Origin: Mucilaginibacter oryzae
GTDB taxonomy: Bacteria > Bacteroidota > Bacteroidia > Sphingobacteriales > Sphingobacteriaceae
Direction of reading: 5' to 3'
Assembly: GCF_003148845.1 (NCBI RefSeq)
Contig: NZ_QGHA01000009.1
Location: 83,125 to 147,124, forward strand
DNA length: 64,000 bases
A program made the position numbers and the translations under genes. The notes under the pieces were generated by a model. It did not search any database and was not told the origin of the DNA. It saw nothing but the letters and a program-made list of their open reading frames with translations. Below, piece after piece: positions 9,301-16,310 of this stretch. How positions within the stretch are numbered: position 1 is the first letter of the stretch; the number at the start of each line of letters is the position of its first letter.

Positions 9301-10095
9301 CGATGCAACAATGAGATAATACGGCGCGTTGTAGGCTATCTTATCCCAATTGGCGGTTTTAGCATCATAAAAGCCAAAATTGTAATCCACCGAGTCGCCG
9401 GGCAGGCCATTCCACTCCCAGCGGCCGTCGGTATCATTGTAATCCCAACCGGCAACAATACCGTACGAGTGATTGGAAAGCAGCAGGTTGGCCGCGGCGG
9501 CGCTCATTTCGGTTTCATCGTCATTAAAATCGTACGATTGTAAGGTTGTTGCACCAAAGGCCATACCTTTGGCAGGCGCGTACACCCCTTTAGCGATCAT
9601 GGTACCGGCTACGTGTGAGGAGTGATCATTGATAGCCGCGGTATTTTTAAGGGTTATCGTTTTGCCCGAAAACTCCTGGTGTGCCCGGTACACAGACCCG
9701 CCATCCCAAATGGCCAGCTTACCCGACAGAAAATCTGACGAGCCCGATAAATTTAAACCTAACGAACCGCCGGGCTGCAGGTTGTTGGTACCCGTTGTGG
9801 CCGCGGCCGTAGTATTGTTGTGCGTAGTTAAATATACCGGAAAGCCCAGCTTGTTAACCCCCTGCAAAACAATGAGGTTACCTTTACGGTTATGGCGCGT
9901 TAATGTCCAGCCATGGGTTTGGGCAAGAGATACCGCTTTGTTGTATGATGCTTTATTTTCAGCGCTTGTTTGGTTGGAGAGTTTGTTAAGTTCGGCCTTG
10001 CCGGTTGCGCTTACCAGGGGTTGTTGTGCAAAGATGCTGCCGGTTGCGCATAGCATCAAAAAGCAAAAAGAAACGGCTGTATAAAGTTTATTCAT
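6358..10095 (-). CDS. Secreted S8 subtilisin-like protease with GEVED and type IX secretion C-terminal domains
   Basis: Extracellular serine protease of 1245 residues. Signal peptide: residues 1-24, ending SIFAQQ. The subtilase domain shows the catalytic triad in order: Asp131 in 'LAIWDGGSVY', His161 in 'NDHSSHVAGTM', Ser384 in 'LSGTSMASPNV'; the oxyanion Asn is in 'VASAGNAR' near 268. A P-domain/CUB-like beta region follows, then a GEVED domain near 650-735 ('VFIDWNANGVFEDNEL' to 'KGETQDYRV'), CARDB-like repeats ('VTVRLKNFGNAAIRNI'), and a C-terminal sorting domain ('FPVPAKDVLNVTF' ... 'GRKFIVVK') of the Por/T9SS type A kind. The last implies export through the type IX system, consistent with the gldB gene nearby. 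Transcribed alone. Confidence 0.92.
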   Translation of the reverse strand: MNKLYTAVSFCFLMLCATGSIFAQQPLVSATGKAELNKLSNQTSAENKASYNKAVSLAQTHGWTLTRHNRKGNLIVLQGVNKLGFPVYLTTHNNTTAAATTGTNNLQPGGSLGLNLSGSSDFLSGKLAIWDGGSVYRAHQEFSGKTITLKNTAAINDHSSHVAGTMIAKGVYAPAKGMAFGATTLQSYDFNDDETEMSAAAANLLLSNHSYGIVAGWDYNDTDGRWEWNGLPGDSVDYNFGFYDAKTANWDKIAYNAPYYLIVASAGNARQDNGPAVGQTYYGYKSRTDQTMVSKGARPEGISNNDGYDIISTTGNSKNGITVGAVYPLLYGPKNRADVNIAPFSSWGPTDDGRIKPDLVADGVNVLSVGIDNTTSYLALSGTSMASPNVTGSLYLLQEYYAKKNNGAFMRSATLKGLVCHTAFDAGNIGPDYIYGWGLLNMTAAAQAITDNGGKSMVSEKTLVQGQTQTYKVIASGSTLLAATISWTDPEGTATTEGVINNRTPKLVNDLDISVSDGTTTFSPWVLDPDKPGLAATKGDNIRDNIEQVYIPNSVPGRTYTITVSHKGTLRSGSQAYSLIVTGVGGAAYCASAPLSDADSRVNNFKLANIDHTPAAGCKSYSDYTNLTAQLEQAKTYPLSITLGTCGNNFNKAAKVFIDWNANGVFEDNELVATTGIINATGTYNTNITVPGTVTAGAYSLMRVVLAETSDAATVKACGTYAKGETQDYRVQFLQTGIDAGVISIVSPGAGGTCSAGTPVTVRLKNFGNAAIRNIPVIVTITDANNVTTTYTDTYKSTLQPSAEDNFTLNGQFNAVAGASYTVTATSRLTGDPVSSNNTVTANITVNPPATIGNLSAYYCSASNQYQLFGTGDGTVFWYQNANDALPVAAGSEAITSQAPVNNTFYAGVNDFKGSIGPATKNVFTAGGYNQFTPYVSVHTAAPVLIQSARLYIGYPGKITFNVANANGQIVSSTSIDAVATRTTPLTGAQPDDPNDQGRVYDLNLQLPAAGDYQISVDFADSATIFRNNGGVNGYPFKIGNIFSITGNGATSNNGDTTTYKGFYYYFYDMKVQSLGCPSAVRKPVTLSKPVITQNGNTLTSSFADGNQWLLNGAVIDGATAATYQPVQSGYYTVQVTLSNGCIAESDKVFYARDGGVGDNSEIKLNVFPVPAKDVLNVTFTAPGAGALSLSIVDQSGQTLFTNNDNVSKGRYSTQVNVAKYLPGVYIMKVLLGKKVYGRKFIVVK

Positions 10096-10141
10096 TGGTT
10101 TGAAAGATAGGCAATTTATACACTTGTTTCATTTTGCTGCG

Positions 10142-10300
10142 CGTCATTTATTTCGTGTCATTGGGTCATTTTGCTTTGCGTCATTAGGTCATTTGCTTTG
10201 CTTCTTCAATAACGTATTGAAAAATGACTTAATGACCTAATGATGCGAAGCGAATGACCTATCATAAAAAATGACCTAATGACACGAAGTAAATGATGGG
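10142..10300. repeat. About 155-bp imperfect palindrome built of TGACCTAATGA words
   Basis: The left half (10142-10209) contains GTCATTTATTTCGTGTCATT, GGGTCATTTTGC and GTCATTAGGTCATTT. The right half (10217-10300) carries the reverse complements AATGACCTAATGA, AATGACCTATCAT and AATGACACGAAGTAAATGAT. The centre is CAATAACGTATTG near 10207-10219. It fills the space between the nadE stop and the subtilase leader, both on the minus strand, so its RNA could fold into a long hairpin acting as terminator or stability element. No ORF. Confidence 0.75.
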
Positions 10301-11950
10301 TTACGACAAATATTTACCCACAATAGGCATCCTCCTGCCCATACCAAACGCTTTTGGCGATACCCTTAAAATAGGTGGGGTTTGGTAACGTTTATGCTCG
10401 GCCGAGTTGGTGAGTTTGATCACCCTGCGTACAGTGGCTTCATCGTACCCCATGCGGATGATTTCGGCCGATGAACAGCGGTTTTCAATGTATTCGGCTA
10501 ATATTTTATCCAGCACATCATATTCAGGCAGCGAATCAGTGTCTTTTTGATCTGGCCTCAATTCGGCAGACGGTGGTTTAATGATGGAGTTTACGGGGAT
10601 GATCTCCTTATCGCGGTTAATATACCTTGCCAGCTCAAAAACCTGGGTTTTATAAACATCGCCGATAACCGAGATCCCGCCGCACATATCGCCATACAAA
10701 GTACCATAACCAACCGCTGCTTCGCTCTTATTACTGGTATTCAGCAATATATAACCAAATTTATTACACATAGCCATCAGCAATACAGCGCGGCTGCGCG
10801 ATTGGATGTTTTCTTCGGCTATATTGAACGGCAAGCCGTCAAACTGCGGGTGCAGGGCGGTTTCAAATGCCTCGGTGATACTTTTAATCGGCACTACTTC
10901 ATGCTTGCAGCCCAGGTTTTCCACCAGGTCGAGCGCGTCCTTCAATGAATGATCTGTCGAGAACCGCGAAGGCAATAATACGGCCATTACATTTTGCGGC
11001 CCCAAAGCCTCGGCAGCCAGGGCGCATACTACGGCCGAATCAATACCGCCCGATAAGCCCAATATAGCCTGCTTAAAGCCCGATTTATAAAAGTAATCAC
11101 GAATGCCCAATAAAATGGCCTGGTAAATCTGCTCGATATCGCCCGGGCGTTCGGCTTTGATGGTTGTGGGATGATCAAAGCTTAATGTGTTATCAGCGTT
11201 CAGGGTATAAAAAGCAAGCGTTTCTTCAAAATAAGGTAATTCATCAATCACCTTGCCTGTGCTGTCAAAAACCAGCGAACCGCCATCAAAAATCAATTCG
11301 GTTTGCGCGCCTACGTGGTTTACATATAATAATGGCAACTGATAGCGGCCGGCGTTATCGCTCAATATCTCAATACGTTCCTCATCATGATTATAGGCAA
11401 ACGGCGAGGCAGCTATGTTAATCATCACATCCGGCTTCTGGTGGATCAGCGTATCCATCGGGCGGGTAACGTACAGCGGGTTCTCGATGGTATTCCAAAG
11501 GTCTTCGCATATGGTGAGGGCGATGCGCTTGCCCTTAAAATCAATACAGCTAAACTCTGTTGATGGTTCAAAGTAGCGGTACTCGTCAAATACATCATAG
11601 TTTGGCAACAGCGCTTTGTTCACTACTGCCTTCACTTTGCCATTCTCAATAAAATAAGCCGAATTGCTCAGATCCTTACCCTCCGTTTTATGGTTAGGTG
11701 TTGGCAACCCTATAATGCAGGCCATATCAACACATGCTTCGGCTATTTTTTTGGCAGATTCATCACAAAGACCGATAAACTCGTCAAACTCCAAAAAATC
11801 GCGCGCAGGGTAACCGCAAACGCATAGCTCGGCAAATACCACCAGGTCGGCGCCTTGATTTTTAGCCTTGATGATATGGTCGATTATTTTTTGGGTGTTT
11901 GATTCAAAGTTACCTACGTGATAGTTAAGCTGTGCTAACGCGATTTTCAT
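10301..11950 (-). CDS. nadE: Glutamine-dependent NAD+ synthetase
   Basis: Last step of NAD synthesis: amidates nicotinate adenine dinucleotide with ammonia drawn from glutamine; cytoplasmic. 549 residues. The ATG at 11950 is chosen because MKIALAQLNYHVG is the standard start of the glutaminase domain; an upstream in-frame start at 11992 adds 14 unrelated residues. The nitrilase-type glutaminase domain (1-270) has the Glu41-Lys112-Cys148 triad ('FAELCVCGYP', 'VNKALLPNY', 'TICEDLW'). The synthetase domain has the PP-loop 'LSGGIDSAVV' (300-305). Divergent from gldB, with a 143-bp shared upstream region; nadE next to gldB is a known Bacteroidota arrangement. Confidence 0.97.
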   Translation of the reverse strand: MKIALAQLNYHVGNFESNTQKIIDHIIKAKNQGADLVVFAELCVCGYPARDFLEFDEFIGLCDESAKKIAEACVDMACIIGLPTPNHKTEGKDLSNSAYFIENGKVKAVVNKALLPNYDVFDEYRYFEPSTEFSCIDFKGKRIALTICEDLWNTIENPLYVTRPMDTLIHQKPDVMINIAASPFAYNHDEERIEILSDNAGRYQLPLLYVNHVGAQTELIFDGGSLVFDSTGKVIDELPYFEETLAFYTLNADNTLSFDHPTTIKAERPGDIEQIYQAILLGIRDYFYKSGFKQAILGLSGGIDSAVVCALAAEALGPQNVMAVLLPSRFSTDHSLKDALDLVENLGCKHEVVPIKSITEAFETALHPQFDGLPFNIAEENIQSRSRAVLLMAMCNKFGYILLNTSNKSEAAVGYGTLYGDMCGGISVIGDVYKTQVFELARYINRDKEIIPVNSIIKPPSAELRPDQKDTDSLPEYDVLDKILAEYIENRCSSAEIIRMGYDEATVRRVIKLTNSAEHKRYQTPPILRVSPKAFGMGRRMPIVGKYLS

Positions 11951-12068
11951 AAGTATATATTTTTTAGTCGGTAGTCTAAAGTTTTTAGTCAAAAGTATGA
12001 ACTGAATACTTGCGACTTAAGACTTACAACTTTGGACTGTTAACTTAGCAACATTATGCAAATAAAAT

Positions 12069-12076
12069 TACTTTTG
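12069..12076 (+). promoter_or_regulatory. Candidate -7 element of the gldB promoter
   Basis: TACTTTTG matches the Bacteroidota -7 consensus TAnnTTTG exactly and lies 18 bp before the gldB ATG, which would give a very short leader. A clear TTTG -33 element at normal spacing is not seen, so only the -7 box is supported. Confidence 0.35.
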
Positions 12077-12093
12077 CCTCAATAAGGATAAAA

Positions 12094-13131
12094 ATGAGTT
12101 CTACCCGGTTTACAGCAAAGCAAATTTACTTAATTTTTTTCATCGCCCTTGTATTCGGCAGTTGCCGCGACAGCAAAAAAGTTGACCTGAGCAATATTAA
12201 GGTTGATGTTAAAATTGAGCGCTTTGATCATGATTTTGACGCCATGCATACCAAACCCATGGCTACGCAGGCTGCATACCTGCAAAAAACTTACGGCACC
12301 TTTTATACCGATTTTATCCAACGCATTTTACAGGCCGGGAGTGCAAAAGATACCGCATACTTTGAAACACTGCGAAAAGTATTTGCCGGAAAGGCGTACA
12401 CCGACCTGAAACATGATGTTGATGCCGCCTACCCCAACATGGATAAGCCTGAGGCCAGCCTTACCGAAGCTTTTAAATACATTAAATACTATTATCCGCA
12501 AAAGCGTTTGCCGCGGGTTTACGCCTACATATCTGGTTTCCAGGCGCAAACCAGTATTGGCGATGGCTATTTCGCTATCGGTATCGATTTGTTTTTAGGG
12601 GCCGATTCGAGGTTTTACCCTTCGTTAACCGATGCTTTTCCGCATTACCTTTCCAGGTGGTTTACGCCTGATAATATCACACCGAGGGTAGTTGAGGGGA
12701 TGGCCCGCGAGGAGATGTTTCCTGAAAATGATGCTGACAAAGCCTTGCTGAATAAAATGATTTATAACGGTAAGATCATGTATTTTATGGACAGGGTTTT
12801 GCCGGATGTGGCCGATAGCACCAAAATCCGTTACACCACGCAGCAATTGCAATGGTGCCATGATTTTGAAGGTAAAATCTGGGGATACTTTTTAGAAGAA
12901 AACCTGCTTTACGAAACCGATTACCCCAAAATTCAGCGGTATTTAACCGAGGCGCCTTTTACGCCTGGCCTGGGCGAAAAAAACGATTCGGCCCCTAAAC
13001 TGGCCGTGTGGACGGGCTGGCGGATAGTGCGTAAGTATATGGAAAAGCACCCCGATGTTACGCTGCAGCAATTGATGGCCGATAAGGATGCCCAGAAGAT
13101 CCTGAACGAATCGGCCTATCACCCCAAATAA
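12094..13131 (+). CDS. gldB: Gliding motility lipoprotein GldB
   Basis: Envelope lipoprotein required for gliding in Flavobacterium johnsoniae; exact role unknown. 345 residues, within the usual 310-350. The signal 'IYLIFFIALVFGSC' ends in a lipobox Cys (residue 24). The family-typical 'VKIERFDHDFDAM' follows soon after, with 'YFAIGIDLFLGAD', 'GMAREEMFPE' and 'LAVWTGWRIVRKYMEKHPD' further on. The pairing with divergent nadE supports the call. gldC, which often follows gldB, is not found downstream. A strong bidirectional terminator follows at 13141. Many non-gliding relatives keep gldB, so motility is not proven. Confidence 0.92.
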   Translation: MSSTRFTAKQIYLIFFIALVFGSCRDSKKVDLSNIKVDVKIERFDHDFDAMHTKPMATQAAYLQKTYGTFYTDFIQRILQAGSAKDTAYFETLRKVFAGKAYTDLKHDVDAAYPNMDKPEASLTEAFKYIKYYYPQKRLPRVYAYISGFQAQTSIGDGYFAIGIDLFLGADSRFYPSLTDAFPHYLSRWFTPDNITPRVVEGMAREEMFPENDADKALLNKMIYNGKIMYFMDRVLPDVADSTKIRYTTQQLQWCHDFEGKIWGYFLEENLLYETDYPKIQRYLTEAPFTPGLGEKNDSAPKLAVWTGWRIVRKYMEKHPDVTLQQLMADKDAQKILNESAYHPK

Positions 13132-13140
13132 AAAGCAACA

Positions 13141-13174
13141 AAAAAGCGCCTCCGGAAACCGAAGGCGCTTTTTA
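13141..13174 (+). terminator. Bidirectional rho-independent terminator after gldB
   Basis: AAAAAGCGCCT pairs with AGGCGCTTTTT, with an extra CGG/CCG inner stem, giving A-tract and T-tract on both sides. It sits between the convergent gldB and the small membrane protein gene at 13199 and can serve both. Confidence 0.85.
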
Positions 13175-13198
13175 TATCTTTTCCTTTTAAGAGGTTAA

Positions 13199-13396
13199 TT
13201 ACTTCATGATTGCAAAAACGCATTTCAGGGCGATCAGGATACCAATGATCAAGATAACGTTTGAAATAGAAGTAAACATGAAGCCTGTGTTGGCATCGCC
13301 GGCAAAACGCAAAAACACGCCTATTATACCGATAATGATAGCAACAGTTAATAATTTGTAGTGACCTTCTGCGTTAGCATTTTCCATTGATTCCAT
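13199..13396 (-). CDS. Small two-helix membrane protein, unknown function
   Basis: 65 residues with two hydrophobic segments, 'LLTVAIIIGIIGVFLRFAG' (about 15-33) and 'SNVILIIGILIALKCVFAI' (about 45-63), joined by a short polar loop ('DANTGFMFT'). No cysteine lipobox or signal cleavage site. The start ATG at 13396 gives a polar N-terminus (MESMENANAEGHYK). Likely real because it fills the space between two strong signals, has clean codon use and a terminator downstream. Not recognised by name. Confidence 0.7.
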   Translation of the reverse strand: MESMENANAEGHYKLLTVAIIIGIIGVFLRFAGDANTGFMFTSISNVILIIGILIALKCVFAIMK

Positions 13397-13457
13397 GGTA
13401 CCTATATTTAATGTTTGCGCAAAAATAGAAATGTTTACTGAAAAAGCTACAAAGTTT

Positions 13458-14351
13458 TTATGATTTTATACCGCCTGCAAACCCTAACCCGTGCTTGCGT
13501 TTATAATAGCGGTAAAGCCCCCATAAAGCCAGCCCCAAAACAATAAATACCCAGGCATTGGCAAGGCCCAGCAGCACATCGACAAACGCATACCAGCCGT
13601 TGCTTACAGCTATGCCAAATCGTTTAAAAAATGGCAGCTGATAGGCCGAAGGATCATCATTGGCTATCATTTCCTGGTGTATGCTATTACTCTGGTAAAA
13701 ACCCAGGCTAACCACACTGTATTTCACCGCCGCATCGGTACGCATGTTAGCAATTTGCTGCTCAACCATATCGTCTTTCAGCAGCATCACATTCACCGGG
13801 TTTTTAATGATTACTTTACCCTTCTTTTGCTGATCTATCAGGTCCTGCCGGTTGCGGAGTTTCAGTTTTTCGGAGAGGTAATCGAGCGTACGGTCTTCAA
13901 TATCCATTTTGCGCAGGGTAATGTACATGCCCATATGGCTTACTTCGGTCATAAAACTTTCCAGTTTTTCGGAAGGTACCTTAACCGTCATATCAGCGCT
14001 GGTGTTCAGGGCCGACACCCGCTTCACCGAATCATCGCTTACACGGATGTCTTCGCTCCGCTCAACATTAGTCTGCATCTGGTGGTGCATTACCATGCCC
14101 CCGTCCCGAACGGTAAGCGCGGCAATGGCATCACCGGTTTGCTGCACGTTTTTCACTTTAAAACGCATGTCGGCGGTTTTTACCAGTTTGGTTGGCAGGC
14201 TGTCGGCCCCGGCGGAATTGGCGCTGACCGCTACCGTGTCGGCACTGGATGAAGAGGCTTTGTCATCGCGGGTGGCTTCATAATTTGAACCCTTACAAGC
14301 GCCCAGCAGCAACACGCCCGCCAGCAACGCCAGGAATAACTTTGTTTTCAT
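13458..14351 (-). CDS. DUF4349 domain lipoprotein with C-terminal membrane helix
   Basis: 297 residues. A lipoprotein signal 'LALLAGVLLLGAC' places the lipid anchor at Cys19. The DUF4349 domain covers about 55-270: 'LVKTADMRFKVKNVQQTGDA', 'DMTVKVPSEKLESFM', 'EDRTLDYLSEKLKLRNRQDL', the last part likely coiled-coil. A membrane helix 'AWVFIVLGLALWGLYRYY' then a basic tail close the protein, so it may span from one anchor to the other. Function of the family is unknown; it is widespread in bacterial envelopes. Not in an operon with its neighbours (61 bp from the 65-aa gene). Confidence 0.85.
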   Translation of the reverse strand: MKTKLFLALLAGVLLLGACKGSNYEATRDDKASSSSADTVAVSANSAGADSLPTKLVKTADMRFKVKNVQQTGDAIAALTVRDGGMVMHHQMQTNVERSEDIRVSDDSVKRVSALNTSADMTVKVPSEKLESFMTEVSHMGMYITLRKMDIEDRTLDYLSEKLKLRNRQDLIDQQKKGKVIIKNPVNVMLLKDDMVEQQIANMRTDAAVKYSVVSLGFYQSNSIHQEMIANDDPSAYQLPFFKRFGIAVSNGWYAFVDVLLGLANAWVFIVLGLALWGLYRYYKRKHGLGFAGGIKS

Positions 14352-14438
14352 AACTGTTTAATTTTCTTTGGTATACATTGATACCGGAAAATAGGGAAAG
14401 GTAACCCGGAGCCGGGGAGGTTAGCGTGATCAAACACT

Positions 14439-14536
14439 GGTTGAAGTTTAGCGTAGCGTAACTTCGACTTAACAAATACCGGTTGAAGTTTAGCGCAGCA
14501 TAACTTCAACCTAAACTGTGTTAAGCTTCAGCTTAA
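14439..14536. repeat. REP-like palindromes downstream of the first RAYT gene
   Basis: Two palindromic units: GAAGTTTAGCGTAGCGTAACTTC (about 14443-14465) and GAAGTTTAGCGCAGCATAACTTC (about 14484-14506), followed by GTTAAGCTTCAGCTTAAC at 14519-14536. The last one overlaps the 3' end of the transposase ORF and encodes part of its C-terminal residues. Related units lie at 15140-15420 and about 16250. Confidence 0.75.
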
Positions 14537-15079
14537 CTTTATAACAGGCAATAACCCATCTTCATTCAGATAATAATCTTTAGCGCTGCTGTAAAGGTAA
14601 TTTGGCGGATAATCAACCGCGCCTGATCCAACCGGATTATTATGCAGGTAATCTAATAGTTGTGTTATCATTTGTTGAGTAGATAATTCTACCGGGTGAT
14701 TACTTTGTTGCCAAAACTGATACTGTTCATTATTAGCATTATGCGTTCCTGCTCGTTCAAACATCCATAACAACCAGTCGCGTCGGCTCTCTTGTGGATT
14801 TTCGGCAATGGCTTTTAAGATAGTTTTAGATGTGTGCCTTTTTAAATCACGCATTATATTTGACAGGTTCCCTTTTTCTATGCTTATGATCAGATGCACA
14901 TGGCTGGACATGATACACCAGGCATACAACTCCAAACCTTTATTTTCGATGCAATATTTAAGACTGTCTACAACAATATCGCAATAAATTCTTCGCACAA
15001 AAACATCTATCCACCTAACAGTGGCGAAGCTGACAAAATAAAGTTGATCATGTTCATGGAAGATATATTTGCGGCCCAT
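14528..15079 (-). CDS. REP-associated tyrosine transposase (RAYT, IS200-like Y1 family)
   Basis: Single-strand DNA endonuclease/transposase of 183 residues that acts on the short palindromes around it. The HUH motif is 'SSHVHLIISI' (His-Val-His, about residues 59-61), and the second helix has 'QLLDYLHNNPVGSGAV', the Y-x-H-x-N-P block expected to carry the catalytic Tyr. The N-terminus 'FHEHDQLYFVSFATVRW' is typical of the domain. No second IS gene and no terminal repeats of an ordinary IS, so it is the domesticated RAYT type. The stop codon lies inside a palindrome of the same repeat family. Confidence 0.9.
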   Translation of the reverse strand: MGRKYIFHEHDQLYFVSFATVRWIDVFVRRIYCDIVVDSLKYCIENKGLELYAWCIMSSHVHLIISIEKGNLSNIMRDLKRHTSKTILKAIAENPQESRRDWLLWMFERAGTHNANNEQYQFWQQSNHPVELSTQQMITQLLDYLHNNPVGSGAVDYPPNYLYSSAKDYYLNEDGLLPVIKLS

Positions 15080-15109
15080 TGATGTGACAATCGGTTTATG
15101 TTATTTGAT

Positions 15110-15420
15110 TTTGCAAGCAGAATGCTTGCGACAGTTTAGGACGAAGTTACGCTATACGCTAAACTTCGACCAGTTCACCAGTTCCCAATTTACCATTTGT
15201 GTAAAAAATTCCAGGTGGCAAATTAATAAAATACTTTTTACTGGTTGAAGTTTAGCGCAGCGTAACTTCGACCTAAACTGTGTTAAGCTTCAGCTTAACT
15301 TTATAAACCATAATAACCTTCACCCAAGACAAAACTAAAAACAGCGCTTCGCAAGCAGAATGCTTGCAACAGTTTTAGTCGAAGTTATGCTGCGCTAAAC
15401 TTCAACCTGTTCCTTTTACA
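15110..15420. repeat. REP-like palindrome cluster upstream of the first RAYT gene
   Basis: The gene-free stretch holds GAAGTTACGCTATACGCTAAACTTC near 15153, a copy at 15242-15306 that repeats the downstream block including GTTAAGCTTCAGCTTAAC, and an inverse copy GAAGTTATGCTGCGCTAAACTTC near 15382. CAAGCAGAATGCTTGC hairpins occur at about 15115 and 15352. All belong to the RAYT repeat family; nothing else is seen. Confidence 0.75.
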
Positions 15421-15423
15421 TTC

Positions 15424-16170
15424 CTACTTATATAAATAGTTTGAACCCGTTTGTTCATACCATTCACCTTTTATATGATAATATCTGTAGCCGCCCAATT
15501 TAACCATAGGATATGTTCCCTCAATGTATTGCTTACTTTCCCTATTTATTTCAGCGTTAAACACCCAAAAAGTTTGGGATAAATGTTCCTGACGGGTATA
15601 AAAAATATTCTTTTCAGTATCAAAATTCAGATAAACGATTCGATTATATTCATAATTGATATTCGGTTCTTTTATAGATTTACGTTCACCATGTATTTTA
15701 GCCTTTAACTTGCAGGAGCCTTCCTTATTTGGGGTTAACGTCAGCCTCACTTCATATCTCGTCCTGACACTAACCTTAATTGGAGATTTAACAGGTCCAC
15801 TAAAATCAATAAAATCCTCTTTGAATAACGAAGAAATATGCAGCGCCTCAACCAAACCATCTTTCTTTGCACAAATAACCAACGTTTTCTCTAAACGCAT
15901 ACCCGACCCCGCACGCACGCTACAGGTAACCATTAAAAAGTTCTTATTTAAAAGCGCTAATTTTTCAATAGTATAAACATTTCGAAGTTTAATGGTGTCT
16001 TTTGAAGATATTATCGATACGATGTCTTGATCACTTACCGGAGATACGGTGACTATTTTCTTCGCACCGGTTAAAGAAGTAAGGCTGAATACTTGCCCGC
16101 TTGCCATGTTGGCAATAACTGCAAGTAAGAGAGGGGTTATAATTACACTTCGTTTAATTAGCGTATACAT
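15424..16170 (-). CDS. Exported protein of unknown function
   Basis: 248 residues with a signal peptide (MYTLIKRSVIITPLLLAVIA ... MASGQ). The mature part is beta-rich: 'KKIVTVSPVSDQDIVSIISS', 'VRTRYEVRLTLTPNKEGSCK', 'NRIVYLNFDTEKNIFYTRQE', ending 'YYHIKGEWYEQTGSNYLYK'. I do not recognise the family. It is more AT-rich than neighbouring genes and sits in a nest of REP palindromes on both sides (15240-15420 and about 16246-16275), so it may have arrived or been kept as an isolated cassette. Periplasmic or surface location is inferred. Confidence 0.7.
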   Translation of the reverse strand: MYTLIKRSVIITPLLLAVIANMASGQVFSLTSLTGAKKIVTVSPVSDQDIVSIISSKDTIKLRNVYTIEKLALLNKNFLMVTCSVRAGSGMRLEKTLVICAKKDGLVEALHISSLFKEDFIDFSGPVKSPIKVSVRTRYEVRLTLTPNKEGSCKLKAKIHGERKSIKEPNINYEYNRIVYLNFDTEKNIFYTRQEHLSQTFWVFNAEINRESKQYIEGTYPMVKLGGYRYYHIKGEWYEQTGSNYLYK

Positions 16171-16310
16171 AAGGCTTAAGCGTAAGGTTAGGTTAAATAC
16201 TTTTGTGCAAAAACCTTCCAGGCGGCAATTTAATAAAATACTTTTTACTGGTTAAAGCTTAGCACAACTTCGACCAGGCCGCTATGAACGAGTCGGAGGC
16301 AACAGAATAG

